Shown: positions 51,735 through 60,547, counted from the first letter of the stretch. The stretch: 64,000 bases of DNA from Bradyrhizobium sp. B097 (GCF_038957035.1 NZ_CP152412.1:8614501-8678500); one strand, 5' to 3'. Notes: generated by a model from the sequence alone, not told the origin. Translations and numbers: made by a program.

Positions 51735-53018
51735 TCAATGCTGGCCGTGATCCTGCGCGGCGCGTGCCGCCACTGCGGCGCGCCGCCGCAGCAACTCGCG
51801 CTCGCGCGCGTTGCCGGCCAATGCGGCGGCGGCCTCGAACGCGGTGTGCGCCTCCGCGAAGCGGCTCAGCCGGTGCAGCAGGTCGCCGCGCACGCTCGGC
51901 AGCAGATGATAGGATTTCAGCGCCGGCTCGTCGGCGAGACCGTCGACGATCGCAAGCGCGGCCAGCGGCCCTTCGGCCATGCCGATTGCGACCGCGCGGT
52001 TGAGCGCGATGACAGGCGAATCCAGCAGCGCGGCGAGATCGCCGTACAGCGCGGCGATGCGGCGCCAGTCGGTCGCATCAGGCGTGTCGGCCTCGGCATG
52101 GCAGGCGGCGATCGCAGCCTGCAGCGCGTAGAAGCCGCCGGCGCCGCCGAGCTCGCGGGCACGCGCCAGCGCCAGTTGCCCGCGGCGGATCTGCAGGCGA
52201 TCCCACAGCGCGCGGTTCTGGTCCATCAACAGGATCGGCTCGCCGGCTGCGTCGGTGCGCGCCGCCATCCGCGAAGCGTTGAATTCCATCAGCGCCAGCA
52301 ATCCGTGCGCCTCCGGCTCTTGCGGCGCGATCGATCTCAGCACGCGGCCGATCCGCAGCGCCTCGTTGCAGAGCTGCGGCCGCAGCCATTCGTCGCCGCT
52401 TGCCGCGGTATAGCCCTCGTTGAAGATCAGGTAGGCGACCTCGAGCACGGAGGCGAGCCGCTCCGACAGCGCCTCGCCGCGCGGCGTCTCGTAGACCAGA
52501 CCGGATTCCGACAGCGTGCGCTTGGCGCGCACGATGCGCTGGGCGATGGTCGCCTCCGCCTGCAGGAAGGCGCGCGCGATCTCCTCGGTGGTGAGGCCGC
52601 AGATCATCCGAAGCGCTAGAGCGGCGCGGGCCTCGCGCGACAGCAGCGGGTGGCAAGCGGTGAAGATCAGCCGCAGCAATTCGTCGCCGATATCGTCGTC
52701 GAGCGCGGAATCGAAATCGGGCATGGTCTCCTGCTCCCGCACCAGATCATGCGCCAGCATGCCGTGCTTCTCGGTCAGCATGCGGTTGCGCCTGATATGA
52801 TCGAGCGCACGCCGCTTGGCGGTCGCCATCAGCCAGGCCCCTGGCTTCTCCGGCACGCCACTGAGCGGCCAGTGCTCGAGCGCCGCGATCAGCGCTTCCT
52901 GGGTCAGATCCTCGGCGAGCGGCACGTCGCGCAGCATCCGCGACAGGCTGGTGATCAGCCGCGGCTGCTCGATGCGCCACACACCGAGGATGGTGCGCTT
53001 GACCTCGTCCTCCGTCAC
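51735..53018 (-). CDS. ECF42-type RNA polymerase sigma factor
   Basis: About 427 residues from the GTG at 53018; the ORF is open to 53108, overlapping the upstream gene. Region 2 (RLITSLSRMLRDVPLAEDLTQEALIAALEHWP; DHIRRNRML) and region 4 (LALRMICGLTTEEIARAFLQAEATIAQRIVRAK) are followed by a long C-terminal extension (YLIFNEGYTAASGDEWLRPQLCNEALRIGR, then TPR-like helices) typical of ECF42. Such sigmas lack an anti-sigma factor and are encoded next to YCII/DGPF proteins, as here. Target promoters are unknown. Confidence 0.92.
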   Translation of the reverse strand: MTEDEVKRTILGVWRIEQPRLITSLSRMLRDVPLAEDLTQEALIAALEHWPLSGVPEKPGAWLMATAKRRALDHIRRNRMLTEKHGMLAHDLVREQETMPDFDSALDDDIGDELLRLIFTACHPLLSREARAALALRMICGLTTEEIARAFLQAEATIAQRIVRAKRTLSESGLVYETPRGEALSERLASVLEVAYLIFNEGYTAASGDEWLRPQLCNEALRIGRVLRSIAPQEPEAHGLLALMEFNASRMAARTDAAGEPILLMDQNRALWDRLQIRRGQLALARARELGGAGGFYALQAAIAACHAEADTPDATDWRRIAALYGDLAALLDSPVIALNRAVAIGMAEGPLAALAIVDGLADEPALKSYHLLPSVRGDLLHRLSRFAEAHTAFEAAAALAGNARERELLRRRAAVAARAAQDHGQH

Positions 53019-53049
53019 GCCGGCCACCGGCCTGCGACCGAGGCGACCG

Positions 53050-53400
53050 TCAGCAGTCGATGAAGGGGCGAACCTCGCATGACAGTTCCCAATCCGGCAT
53101 ATGGTCAAGATGAAGCTGCATGAATTCGACGGCGCGCGCCACGGCCTCCTCCTTGCCCTTCAGCTCGAACACAGCGTAGCCGCCGACCACCTCCTTGGCC
53201 TCCATGAAGGGGCCGTCGGTGACGGTGAGCTTGCGATCCTTGATCTTCACCTCCGCGCCCGCCGTGCGCGGCAACAGCGCGCCGGTATCGAGCATGCGGC
53301 CCGCCGCGATCTCGCGTTCGGCGAGCTTGCCGATCGCCTCCCTCAATGGTGGGTTCGGCAGCATCGGCTTCTCGGCCACCAGGACATACATGAAGCGCAT
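53050..53400 (-). CDS. YCII/DGPF-domain protein (copy 1)
   Basis: 116 residues beginning MRFMYVLVAE. The DGPF motif reads TDGPFMEAKEVVGGYAVFEL, followed by AVEFMQLHLDHMPDWELSCEVRPF. Family members accompany ECF42 sigma factors and have an unproven role, perhaps as effectors or ligands. The stop precedes the sigma gene start by about 32 bases. Confidence 0.93.
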   Translation of the reverse strand: MRFMYVLVAEKPMLPNPPLREAIGKLAEREIAAGRMLDTGALLPRTAGAEVKIKDRKLTVTDGPFMEAKEVVGGYAVFELKGKEEAVARAVEFMQLHLDHMPDWELSCEVRPFIDC

Positions 53401-53418
53401 CGGCTGTCCTCCTCCGGC

Positions 53419-53790
53419 TCACTCGGGACACTGTCCGGCAAAACCTGCGAAGGCGCGGACCTCGCAGGTGCCTTGCCAGCCGGGCATGTGATCCTTGTGG
53501 AGCTGCATGAACTCGACCGCGAGCGCCACCGCCTCTTCCTTGCTACCCAGCTCGAAGATCGCGTAACCGCCGATCACTTCCTTGGCCTCGACGAACGGAC
53601 CATCGACGACGCTGAGATGGCCGTCGACAATGCGGACCTGCGCGCCGGTCGCGAGCGGCATCAGCCCGCCGGTATCAACCATGCGGCCGGCCTTGATCTC
53701 GCGGTCGGCGAGCTTGTGCATGGCGTCCAGCAGCGCCGGGGTCGGCTGTGCCGGCGGCTGGGGCGAGGTGACGATCGACATAAAGCGCAT
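53419..53790 (-). CDS. YCII/DGPF-domain protein (copy 2)
   Basis: 123 residues from the ATG at 53790 (MRFMSIVTSP, AGGAGC ribosome site). The motif VDGPFVEAKEVIGGYAIFEL is very similar to the neighbour, so the two arose by duplication. It is first in the three-gene unit; the gap to copy 1 is 18 bases. Confidence 0.93.
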   Translation of the reverse strand: MRFMSIVTSPQPPAQPTPALLDAMHKLADREIKAGRMVDTGGLMPLATGAQVRIVDGHLSVVDGPFVEAKEVIGGYAIFELGSKEEAVALAVEFMQLHKDHMPGWQGTCEVRAFAGFAGQCPE

Positions 53791-53927
53791 GAAATGCTCC
53801 TGTTTGCGGCAAGCCACGGGATTATCGCGGTGAAATCGGCTCGCTATGGGGAACGACGATCCGGGGCGGCCCGGATCGACAGGGGCTGGGGATTTATTTT
53901 GCCATCAGGAAACAGATCGCCACCCAC

Positions 53928-54054
53928 CGTCGTCCCTGCGAAAGCAGGGACCCATAACCACAGGGTTGAGTTGTAGAGACGAGCAGTGGCCACAGCCGCG
54001 CAAAATCAACTGACATCGTGGCTATGGGTCCCTGCTTTCGCAGGGACGACACCG
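53928..54054. repeat. Dispersed palindromic repeat, family B (copy 3)
   Basis: CGTCGTCCCTGCGAAAGCAG and the inverse GGGTCCCTGCTTTCGCAGGG near 54025-54045 followed by ACGACACC, with inner CCCATAACCAC and GTGGCTATGGG. Confidence 0.85.
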
Positions 54055-54095
54055 AGTTTGCGGCAGAGCCGCTCCTGCTGCCCCCAGCAGTCCCG

Positions 54096-54170
54096 TAGCC
54101 CGGGTGAGCGAAGCGATACCCGGGACGCTGCGCGAGATACCCGCATGTCGCTGACGCTCATGCGGGCTAC
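54096..54170. repeat. Dispersed palindromic repeat, family G
   Basis: TAGCCCGGGTGAGCGAAGCG, ACCCGGGA, then CCCGCATG and the inverse CATGCGGGCTA. Located just past the Inh-domain gene's stop. Confidence 0.75.
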
Positions 54171-54182
54171 AGGGAGGTGCCC

Positions 54183-54878
54183 TCACTGCTCCCGCAGCAT
54201 GATCAGCGGGTCGGCGCTGTCGGGGATGCGGCGCCACTGGGCGTTGTCGTCGGCCTCGAACTGCCAGGTCTCGCCCTTGGGCGACATCAGGACCATCTGG
54301 CCGTGGTCGAGCCGCCACAGCGTCGGGTTGAAGGCGACGACCGCGGGATCGCATTTGCCTTTCAGGAACAGCTGGAAATTGTCGTTGCCGGCGTCGGTGT
54401 TGGTCAGCACCAGGGCGCAGATCGCCTGGCCGTTGCCGCGGACCATCGACCAGTCGCCGATCATCTGGTCCATCGACTTGGCGAGCGCGCGGGCAGCGGC
54501 GAGGTTTTGCAGGATGTAGACGCCCTCATTGGTGCGCATGCCCTCGAAGATGCCGGTCTCGACCTCGGTGAAATCGATCACGGCCTCGCCGGCCGCATTC
54601 TGCAGCCGCACGATGTCGCCGAGGCCCTTGATGCTCCAGCCCGTGATGTCCTTGGTGAAAGGCAGTGCTGCGGCGCAGGCCGGCTCGAGCTCGAGCTTGA
54701 AGCCTTGCGGCGTCGCATCGCTCTTCAGCGTCACGACGCAAGTCTTGCTGCGCTCGGTGGTGGCGAGCTCCCACTGACCGATCATGTTCTTTTTCAACGT
54801 CGAGACGTCCTGCGCGGCTGCCGGACCGCACGCGGCCAGCAGCACAAGCAGCACGACGCTGAAGCGGGACGGGGACAT
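54183..54878 (-). CDS. Exported protein with two AprI/Inh-like domains
   Basis: 231 residues with a lipoprotein-like or secretory start (MSPSRFSVVLLVLLAACGPAAA). Two copies of an AprI/Inh-like beta-barrel follow: about 28-125 (MIGQWELATTERSKTCVVTLK...WSIKGLGDIVRLQNAAGEAVIDF) and about 135-231 (MIGDWSMVRGNGQAICALVLTN...WRLDHGQMVLMSPKGETWQFE). Each has the Cys pair that is disulfide-bonded in metalloprotease inhibitors. The start overlaps the dehydrogenase stop by one base. The target, if any, is unknown. Confidence 0.8.
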   Translation of the reverse strand: MSPSRFSVVLLVLLAACGPAAAQDVSTLKKNMIGQWELATTERSKTCVVTLKSDATPQGFKLELEPACAAALPFTKDITGWSIKGLGDIVRLQNAAGEAVIDFTEVETGIFEGMRTNEGVYILQNLAAARALAKSMDQMIGDWSMVRGNGQAICALVLTNTDAGNDNFQLFLKGKCDPAVVAFNPTLWRLDHGQMVLMSPKGETWQFEADDNAQWRRIPDSADPLIMLREQ

Positions 54879-55861
54879 CAGCGCCCCTTCACCGGCGTTT
54901 CGGCAACCGGCGTCAGCGGCGGCTTGCCGGCGAACCAGTTTGTGATGTTGTCCACCACGAGCTGGTCCATCGCGTTGCGCGTCACCACCGAAGCCGAGCC
55001 GATATGCGGCAGCAGCACGACGTTCTGCATCGCCTTCAATTCGTCCGGCACGTTCGGCTCGGCCGCGAACACGTCGAGACCAGCGGCCAGGATGGTGCCG
55101 GATTTCAGCGCCGCGACCAGCGCCGGCTCGTCGACCACGGAGCCGCGCGCGACATTGATCAGCACGCCGCGCGGGCCGAGCGCCTTCAGCACGTCGGCGT
55201 TGATCATCTTCGCGGTCGAGGCGCCGCCCGGCACGATGACGATCAAGGTGTCGACCGCCTTCGCCATCTCGATCAGATCGGGATAGTGCTTGTAGGCGAC
55301 GTCCTTGGACGGATTGCGCGAATGATAGGACACCGGCACGCGCGAGGCCTCGAGCCTGCGCCCGATCGCCTGGCCGATCCGGCCCATGCCGACGATGCCG
55401 ATCTTGCGATCGCGCAACGAGCCGACGCTGAGCGGATAATTCTGGGTCTGCCACAACCCGGAGCGCACATAGCGGTCGGCCTTGACGAATTCGCGCAGCG
55501 TCGCGATCAACAGGCCCATCGCGACGTCGGCGACCTCCTCCGTCAGCACGTCGGGCGTATTGGTGACCACAATATTGTGATCCCGCGCATAGGTGGAATC
55601 GACGTGGTCGTAGCCGACGCCGAAGCTGCCGACGATCTCGAGCTTCGGAAACATCGCCATCGCGGTCTTGTCGGTCGCCATCGTGTGATAGGTGACGGCA
55701 ATGCCGCGGATCTTGGCCATCGTGTCGGGCGTCAGCCGCTCGAGGTCGCCGCGGCTCTCGGCCCGGTGCAGCACGTATTGATCGGAGAAGCCGTTTTCGA
55801 GGATTGGCCGGATCGGTCCATAAACCAACAGATCGATCTTTTCGGAAGAAATCGGGGCCAT
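54878..55861 (-). CDS. D-isomer specific 2-hydroxyacid dehydrogenase
   Basis: 327 residues from the ATG at 55861. Rossmann motif VGMGRIGQAIGRRL and catalytic residues Arg (NVARGSVVDE), Glu (DVFAAEPNVP) and His (LLPHIGSAS) are all visible. It may act as glyoxylate/hydroxypyruvate-type reductase. It is linked to the ABC importer by a one-base stop/start overlap (TGATG). Confidence 0.93.
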   Translation of the reverse strand: MAPISSEKIDLLVYGPIRPILENGFSDQYVLHRAESRGDLERLTPDTMAKIRGIAVTYHTMATDKTAMAMFPKLEIVGSFGVGYDHVDSTYARDHNIVVTNTPDVLTEEVADVAMGLLIATLREFVKADRYVRSGLWQTQNYPLSVGSLRDRKIGIVGMGRIGQAIGRRLEASRVPVSYHSRNPSKDVAYKHYPDLIEMAKAVDTLIVIVPGGASTAKMINADVLKALGPRGVLINVARGSVVDEPALVAALKSGTILAAGLDVFAAEPNVPDELKAMQNVVLLPHIGSASVVTRNAMDQLVVDNITNWFAGKPPLTPVAETPVKGR

Positions 55862-56649
55862 CAATTGTCCTTTCCTAACGCGCTCTCATGCCAACGCCGC
55901 AACAGAAGGTGCGAAACTAACGCCAGCACCCCATAGATGACAATCCCGGCCAGCGATAGCAGCAGAAGTGCTGCGAACATGCGGGGAATATTCAGCCGGT
56001 AGCCCGATTCAGCGATCCGGAAGGCAAGGCCAGAGCCGGCGCCGGCGCTGCCCGCCGCGATCTCCGCGACCACAGCGCCGATCAGCGACAGGCCGCCGGC
56101 GATGCGCAGACCGCCGAGGATATAGGGCAGCGCCGCGGGCAGCTTCAGCAACAGCAGCGTCTGCAGCCGTGATGCGCCATAAAGTTGAAACAATCCGGCG
56201 AGGTTGCGATCGACCGAGTTGAGGCCGAGCGTGGTGTTCGACAGCACCGGAAAGAACGCCACGATCCAGGCGCAGACGATCACCGCGGTCTGCTGCTGCA
56301 GATAGATCAGGAGCAGCGGCGCGATTGCGATCACCGGCGTGACCTGCAGCACCACCGCGTAAGGGAACAGCGAATATTCCAGCCATTTCGACTGGTTGAA
56401 CAATAGCGCCAGCACGACGCCGCCGATCGCCGCGGCAACGAAGCCTTCGAGCGTGGTCAGCAGCGTGACGCCGAGCGATTGCGCCAGCACCGGCCAATCC
56501 GCAACCAGCGTCTTCAGCACCAATAGCGGGCTCGGCAGCACATAGGGCTGGATGCCATAGCCGCGGACGATCGCCTCCCAGAGCACGAGGCCCGCGGCAA
56601 ACACCGCAAGCGGCAGCAGAGAGCGGACGAGATCGTGCGGAGACTTCAT
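55861..56649 (-). CDS. ABC transporter permease (nitrate/sulfonate/taurine type)
   Basis: 262 residues of the SsuC/TauC family, six helices. The EAA loop region is LFQLYGASRLQTLLLLKLPAALPYILGGLR. It overlaps the ATPase start by four bases (56646-56649). Importer partner of the ATPase and receptor upstream. Confidence 0.92.
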   Translation of the reverse strand: MKSPHDLVRSLLPLAVFAAGLVLWEAIVRGYGIQPYVLPSPLLVLKTLVADWPVLAQSLGVTLLTTLEGFVAAAIGGVVLALLFNQSKWLEYSLFPYAVVLQVTPVIAIAPLLLIYLQQQTAVIVCAWIVAFFPVLSNTTLGLNSVDRNLAGLFQLYGASRLQTLLLLKLPAALPYILGGLRIAGGLSLIGAVVAEIAAGSAGAGSGLAFRIAESGYRLNIPRMFAALLLLSLAGIVIYGVLALVSHLLLRRWHESALGKDN

Positions 56650-57449
56650 GCGCCCGCCTGCCCTGCATAAGACGGCGCCAGCGCGCCCGAGACCTCACGG
56701 CAGAACGCGGCATATTCGGCCGAGGTGCGGAACTCCTCGCCGCGCGGCTCGGGCGAGGTGATGCGAAACGCGGCGCCGATCCGGCCCGGGCGCGCCGTCA
56801 TCACGATCACGCGCTGCGAGAGATAGACCGACTCGAACACCGAGTGCGTCACGAAGATGATGGTTTTGTGCAAATTGCGCCATAGCGACAGCAGGTCGTT
56901 GTTGAGGCGAAAGCGCGTGATCTCGTCGAGCGCCGCGAACGGCTCGTCCATCAGCAGAATATCGGGATCGGTGACCAGCGCGCGCGCAAGCGACACCCGC
57001 ATCTTCATGCCGCCGGACAATTCGCGCGGATAGGCGGCCGCAAACTCCGCGAGCCCGACCTGATCGAGCGCCGCCTCGATGCGCGCATCGGCGTCTGTCG
57101 CCGGCGCGCGGGCAAGCTTCAACGGCAGGCGGACATTGTCGCGCACATTGGCCCACGGCATCAGCGTGGGCTCCTGAAACACGAAGCCGATCCTGTGGCT
57201 GCCGCGCGGCTCAACGCCGTGATGGGCAAGCTCGACCGTGCCGGCGCTTGGGGTAGCGAGGCCGGCGATGAGACGCAGCGCGGTGGACTTGCCGCAGCCG
57301 GAGGGCCCGAGCAGCGAGACGAACTCGCCGTGTCTCACGTCGAGGTCGAGCGGCCCGAGCGCCATCACCCCGCTGTCATAGGTCTTGGTGACGCCGCGCA
57401 GGCGCACGGCCCATCCGGCATCAGGTCCAGACAACGCAGGCTCCGCCAT
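56646..57449 (-). CDS. ABC transporter ATP-binding protein (nitrate/sulfonate/taurine type)
   Basis: 267 residues: Walker A GPSGCGKST, Q-loop FVFQEP, signature LSGGMKMR and Walker B ILLMDEPFAALDEITR. The C-terminal FVTHSVFESVYLSQRVIVM is typical of SsuB/TauB. It starts 15 bases after the receptor stop. Confidence 0.93.
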   Translation of the reverse strand: MAEPALSGPDAGWAVRLRGVTKTYDSGVMALGPLDLDVRHGEFVSLLGPSGCGKSTALRLIAGLATPSAGTVELAHHGVEPRGSHRIGFVFQEPTLMPWANVRDNVRLPLKLARAPATDADARIEAALDQVGLAEFAAAYPRELSGGMKMRVSLARALVTDPDILLMDEPFAALDEITRFRLNNDLLSLWRNLHKTIIFVTHSVFESVYLSQRVIVMTARPGRIGAAFRITSPEPRGEEFRTSAEYAAFCREVSGALAPSYAGQAGA

Positions 57450-57464
57450 CGCGCGTCCGCACCC

Positions 57465-58496
57465 TCAGTTCTTCGGCCTGAGCTCGACGCCGACCGCCTT
57501 GTTGACGAAGCGCAGCGTGTAGCCCTGGCGATAGTCGATGGTGCTCTTGACCACACCGGCGCGCACCATCTTGTCGAAGAAGCTCGCCATCCGCTCGTCG
57601 GTCATGGCGCCGATGCCGTTCTTGACGGAATCGCCGGAATCGACGATGCCGTGCTCGCGCATCTTGGCGACGCAATAGGCCAGCAGCTCGTCGTTCATCT
57701 CCGGATTGAGCTTCTTGATCATCGCATTGCCGGCGGAGTTGTCGCCATAGACGTAAGTGTACCAGCCGACAACGGAAGCATCGACGAAGCGCTGCACCAG
57801 GTCCGGCTTCTTGTCGACCAGGTCGCGGCGGGTCTCGATCAAGGTCGAATAGGAGTTGAAGCCGTAGTCGGCGAGCAACAGCACGTTTGGCTTGAAGCCG
57901 GCGGCCTTCTCCACCGCAAAGGGCTCCGAGGTGACATAGCCCTGCATCGCGGTCTGCTTGTTCACGATGAAGGGCTGCGGGTTGAAGGTGTAGGGCTTCA
58001 CCTTGTTCTCGTCGAAGCCGTATTCGGATTTCAGCCACTGGAAATAGCTGGTGATGCCTTCCTTCGAAATCAGCAGCGTCAGCGGTTTCAGATCCTCGAT
58101 CTTGCCGACCTTGACCTCGGGATGGGTCAGGAAGACCTGCGGGTCCTTCTGGAACATCGCGGCGACCGCGACCAGCGGCACATTGTTGGTGACGGCGTCG
58201 AAGGTCTGCAGCGAGTTCGCGCTCATGAAGAAGTCGAGCTTGCCCGCGATCAAGAGCATGCGGTTGTTCTCGTTGGGACCGCCGGGCACGATTGACACGT
58301 CGAGGCCGTATTTCTTGTAGGTACCGTCGGCGAGCGCCTGGAAGAACCCGCCATGCTCGCCCTCGGCGACCCAGTTGGTGCCGAACGAGACCTTGTCCAG
58401 AGTCTGCGCCCGCGCCGGGACGAGGCCTGCGGAAACGCCGAGGGTGGCCGCCAGAAAGGCCGTGGTTAACGCTCGCGACAAAAAGGCCGGGATCAT
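57465..58496 (-). CDS. ABC transporter substrate-binding protein (NMT1/THI5-like)
   Basis: 343 residues; the ATG at 58496 gives a signal peptide MIPAFLSRALTTAFLAATLG cleaved near ARAQ. The longer ORF from 58607 has no signal character. NMT1-type features are WVAEGEHGGFFQALADGTYKKYGLDVSIVPGGP and DFFMSANSL. Such receptors bind thiamine precursors, pyrimidines or aromatic sulfonates. The neighbouring creatininase-family enzyme suggests a nitrogenous ring substrate. Confidence 0.93.
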   Translation of the reverse strand: MIPAFLSRALTTAFLAATLGVSAGLVPARAQTLDKVSFGTNWVAEGEHGGFFQALADGTYKKYGLDVSIVPGGPNENNRMLLIAGKLDFFMSANSLQTFDAVTNNVPLVAVAAMFQKDPQVFLTHPEVKVGKIEDLKPLTLLISKEGITSYFQWLKSEYGFDENKVKPYTFNPQPFIVNKQTAMQGYVTSEPFAVEKAAGFKPNVLLLADYGFNSYSTLIETRRDLVDKKPDLVQRFVDASVVGWYTYVYGDNSAGNAMIKKLNPEMNDELLAYCVAKMREHGIVDSGDSVKNGIGAMTDERMASFFDKMVRAGVVKSTIDYRQGYTLRFVNKAVGVELRPKN

Positions 58497-58641
58497 GGTT
58501 GGACTCCGTCGATCATTATGGCCCATGATGGAAGGCGGGAAGACGTGGACCGCGCCCGGAGACGCGAATGCCTCGCTGATGTTAAACAAACTAGCCCGCA
58601 AATCCATCCCATGAAACGCTTGTATTGAAACGACCGGCTTG

Positions 58642-59448
58642 ATGACTTCTCAGCTTCCGCCCCGTGACTGGACCGCCATCCACTGGCCTGACCTCGCCGA
58701 GGGTGCGGCCGCGCGCTGGATCGCGGTGTTGCCGCTGGCCGCGACCGAGCAGCACGGGCCGCATCTTCCGCTGGGAACCGACGTCATGATTGGCGAGGCG
58801 TATCTGGCGCGGGTTCAGGAGCTGCTGCCGGCGGCCATCCCGGCCACGTTCCTGCCCCTGCAGCCGGTCGGCATCTCCACTGAGCACATCGATTTTCCGG
58901 GCACGCTGACGCTGCCGACCAAGGTGGCGCTGAACAGCTGGATGGCGCTCGGCGAGAGCGTGGCGCGCGCCGGGATCAAGAAGCTCGTGATGGTGACGAG
59001 CCATGGCGGCAATTCCGCCGCGATGCAGCTCGTGGCGCAGGACCTGCGCGCGCAACACAAGATGCTGGTGGTGACCACGAGCTGGTCGCGCTTCGGCACG
59101 CCCGACGGGCTGTTCGATGCCGACGAATTGCGTCACGGGATCCATGGCGGTGCGGTCGAGACCTCGATCATGCTGGCGAAGTATCCGCAACATGTGCGCA
59201 AGGATGCGATCGCGGATTTCAAGCCCGCGAGCGTGCAGATCGAGAAGGACCACCGCTTCCTGTCGACCCAGCGGCCGGCGCCGTTCGCCTGGCAGGCGCA
59301 GGACCTCAATCCGAACGGTGCGATCGGCGATGCGACCAAGGCCTCGGCCGAGAAAGGCGAGCAGCTGATCGAGCACGGCGCGCGGGCGTTCTGCGAGCTG
59401 CTGGCCGACGTCGACCGGTTCGATCCGGGCGTATTTCGCGGCAACTGA
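58642..59448 (+). CDS. Creatininase-family amidohydrolase
   Basis: 268 residues from the ATG at 58642 (a TTG one codon earlier is also open). Metal ligands are in place: Glu36, His38, His41 (TEQHGPHLPLGTD) and Asp47, His121 (TSHGGN) and Glu173 (HGGAVETS). It would cleave a cyclic amide or a related formamide, like creatininase or FAPy deformylase. Divergent from the ABC receptor gene, so the shared promoter region 58497-58641 probably links uptake and hydrolysis. Confidence 0.94.
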   Translation: MTSQLPPRDWTAIHWPDLAEGAAARWIAVLPLAATEQHGPHLPLGTDVMIGEAYLARVQELLPAAIPATFLPLQPVGISTEHIDFPGTLTLPTKVALNSWMALGESVARAGIKKLVMVTSHGGNSAAMQLVAQDLRAQHKMLVVTTSWSRFGTPDGLFDADELRHGIHGGAVETSIMLAKYPQHVRKDAIADFKPASVQIEKDHRFLSTQRPAPFAWQAQDLNPNGAIGDATKASAEKGEQLIEHGARAFCELLADVDRFDPGVFRGN

Positions 59449-59803
59449 CCGGGACCGCTTTGTCGTGCTGACGCATGAGATACGGTTGAGCTGGAAACGG
59501 CGTCGAAGGTTCACCTCTCCCTTGGGAGAGGTCGATTTGCGCAGCAAATCGGGTGAGGGGTTACGGTCTATCGAGAGGGCAAGAGCCCTCACCCGGATTG
59601 CTTCGCAATCCGACCTCTCCCCGACGGGGAGAGGTGCACCGCGCTCGCGGCCGATTCAGCCCAACCCCGTTGCGCTTTCGCCGCGACGAAACAATCCACG
59701 AAACCATATTTCCGGAACAGCCTTCGAACCGGAACCGAAAAGCCTCCGTCCAACGGGCATGCGGACCACACCGGCGCCGCGCTCAAACAGGATGGAGTGT
59801 CCC
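59449..59803. other. Intergenic gap, mostly repeat
   Basis: 355 bases without a gene. The central part is the family A repeat listed separately; the last 150 bases should carry the promoter of the small secreted protein. Nothing else was recognised. Confidence 0.5.
59512..59637. repeat. Dispersed palindromic repeat, family A (copy 3)
   Basis: CACCTCTCCCTTGGGAGAGG, inner GGATTGCTTCGCAATCC, then ACCTCTCCCCGACGGGGAGA. Related to copies at 3713 and 9381. Confidence 0.85.
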
Positions 59804-60067
59804 ATGTCGATCAAGACCAAGTTTGCCGCCCTCGCCCTCACCGCGCTCGCCGTGACCGGCACCATCGCGTCCACCACGTCGCAGGCTAACGCCAAGCCGT
59901 ATGGCTGGGGCTGGGGCGTTGGCGCGGGCCTCGTCGGCGCCGCTATCGTCGGCAGCGCGATCGCGGCCAGTGACGGCTATTACGACGGCGGCTATCGCCG
60001 CTGCGTCTGGGTGCGCCAGTTCGACGCCTACGGCAACTACATCGGCCGCGTGCGCTCCTGCTATTGA
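59804..60067 (+). CDS. Small secreted Gly/Tyr-rich protein
   Basis: 87 residues. The signal peptide (MSIKTKFAALALTALAVTGT...SQANA) is followed by a Gly-rich hydrophobic segment (GWGWGVGAGLVGAAIVGSAIA) and the C-terminal YRRCVWVRQFDAYGNYIGRVRSC ending in Tyr. The two Cys residues may form a disulfide. This pattern is widespread in rhizobia, without known function. ATG chosen because the long upstream ORF crosses a repeat. Confidence 0.8.
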   Translation: MSIKTKFAALALTALAVTGTIASTTSQANAKPYGWGWGVGAGLVGAAIVGSAIAASDGYYDGGYRRCVWVRQFDAYGNYIGRVRSCY

Positions 60068-60084
60068 TCGACAGGATTTTCATA

Positions 60085-60148
60085 GTGTTTTCGAGCGAAG
60101 TGGGCACCGGTTCGCGTGAAGAAAACACGTCAAATAAGAATCTAGAGC
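60085..60148. repeat. Dispersed repeat, family D (copy 2, inverted)
   Basis: TAGTGTTTTCGAGCGAAGTG, GGCACCGGTTCGCGTGAAGA, AAACACGTCA: the reverse complement of the element at 44789. It follows the small gene by some 20 bases. Confidence 0.8.
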
Positions 60149-60162
60149 CGAATAGGCTCTAG
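60142..60162 (+). terminator. Hairpin, possible terminator of the small secreted protein gene
   Basis: CTAGAGCC - GAATA - GGCTCTAG, a perfect eight-base stem with five-base loop. No T run follows, so it could also serve as an mRNA end. Confidence 0.45.
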
Positions 60163-60277
60163 GGCTGCGGATCCTGCGTTCGGCACGGGTCCTCATCCAC
60201 CCCGTGTCGCGCACGACCCGTCCGGTCATCCCCCCGGGCGGGTCAACCGTTGCGAGCTCGCGACATGCGGGCTCGGA

Positions 60278-60547
60278 TCACAGATATTTTGCGATCAGCC
60301 GGAAGTCGCGCAGCACGTTGCGGCCCTTCGGGCCCGATGCCTTCAGCGTCTCTTCCAGGCTGTGGCCGATGTGATCGTGGATCAGCGCCTTCTTGGCGCT
60401 CTCGATCGCGCTCTCCACCGCCTGCAATTGCTGGGCGATCTGCGCACAGGGCCGGCCCTGCTCGATCATCTCGACAATGGTCTCGAGGTGGCCGTTGGCG
60501 CGCTTCAGGCGCCGGGCGATTGCAGCGTGCGGATGGTCGTCTGACAT
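60278..60547 (-). CDS. CsoR/RcnR/FrmR-family transcriptional regulator
   Basis: 89-residue all-helical metal- or aldehyde-sensing repressor: ARRLKRANGHLETIVEMIEQGRPCAQIAQQLQAVESAI. Cys34 and His59 match the conserved sensing positions, but the third CsoR Cys (expected near 63) is Ser, with His62 adjacent. This excludes a classic Cu(I)-CsoR and points to a nickel/cobalt (RcnR/DmeR-like) or formaldehyde (FrmR-like) sensor. Twin inverted repeats sit immediately upstream and are probable operators. Divergent metal transporter genes lie to the right. Confidence 0.88.
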   Translation of the reverse strand: MSDDHPHAAIARRLKRANGHLETIVEMIEQGRPCAQIAQQLQAVESAIESAKKALIHDHIGHSLEETLKASGPKGRNVLRDFRLIAKYL

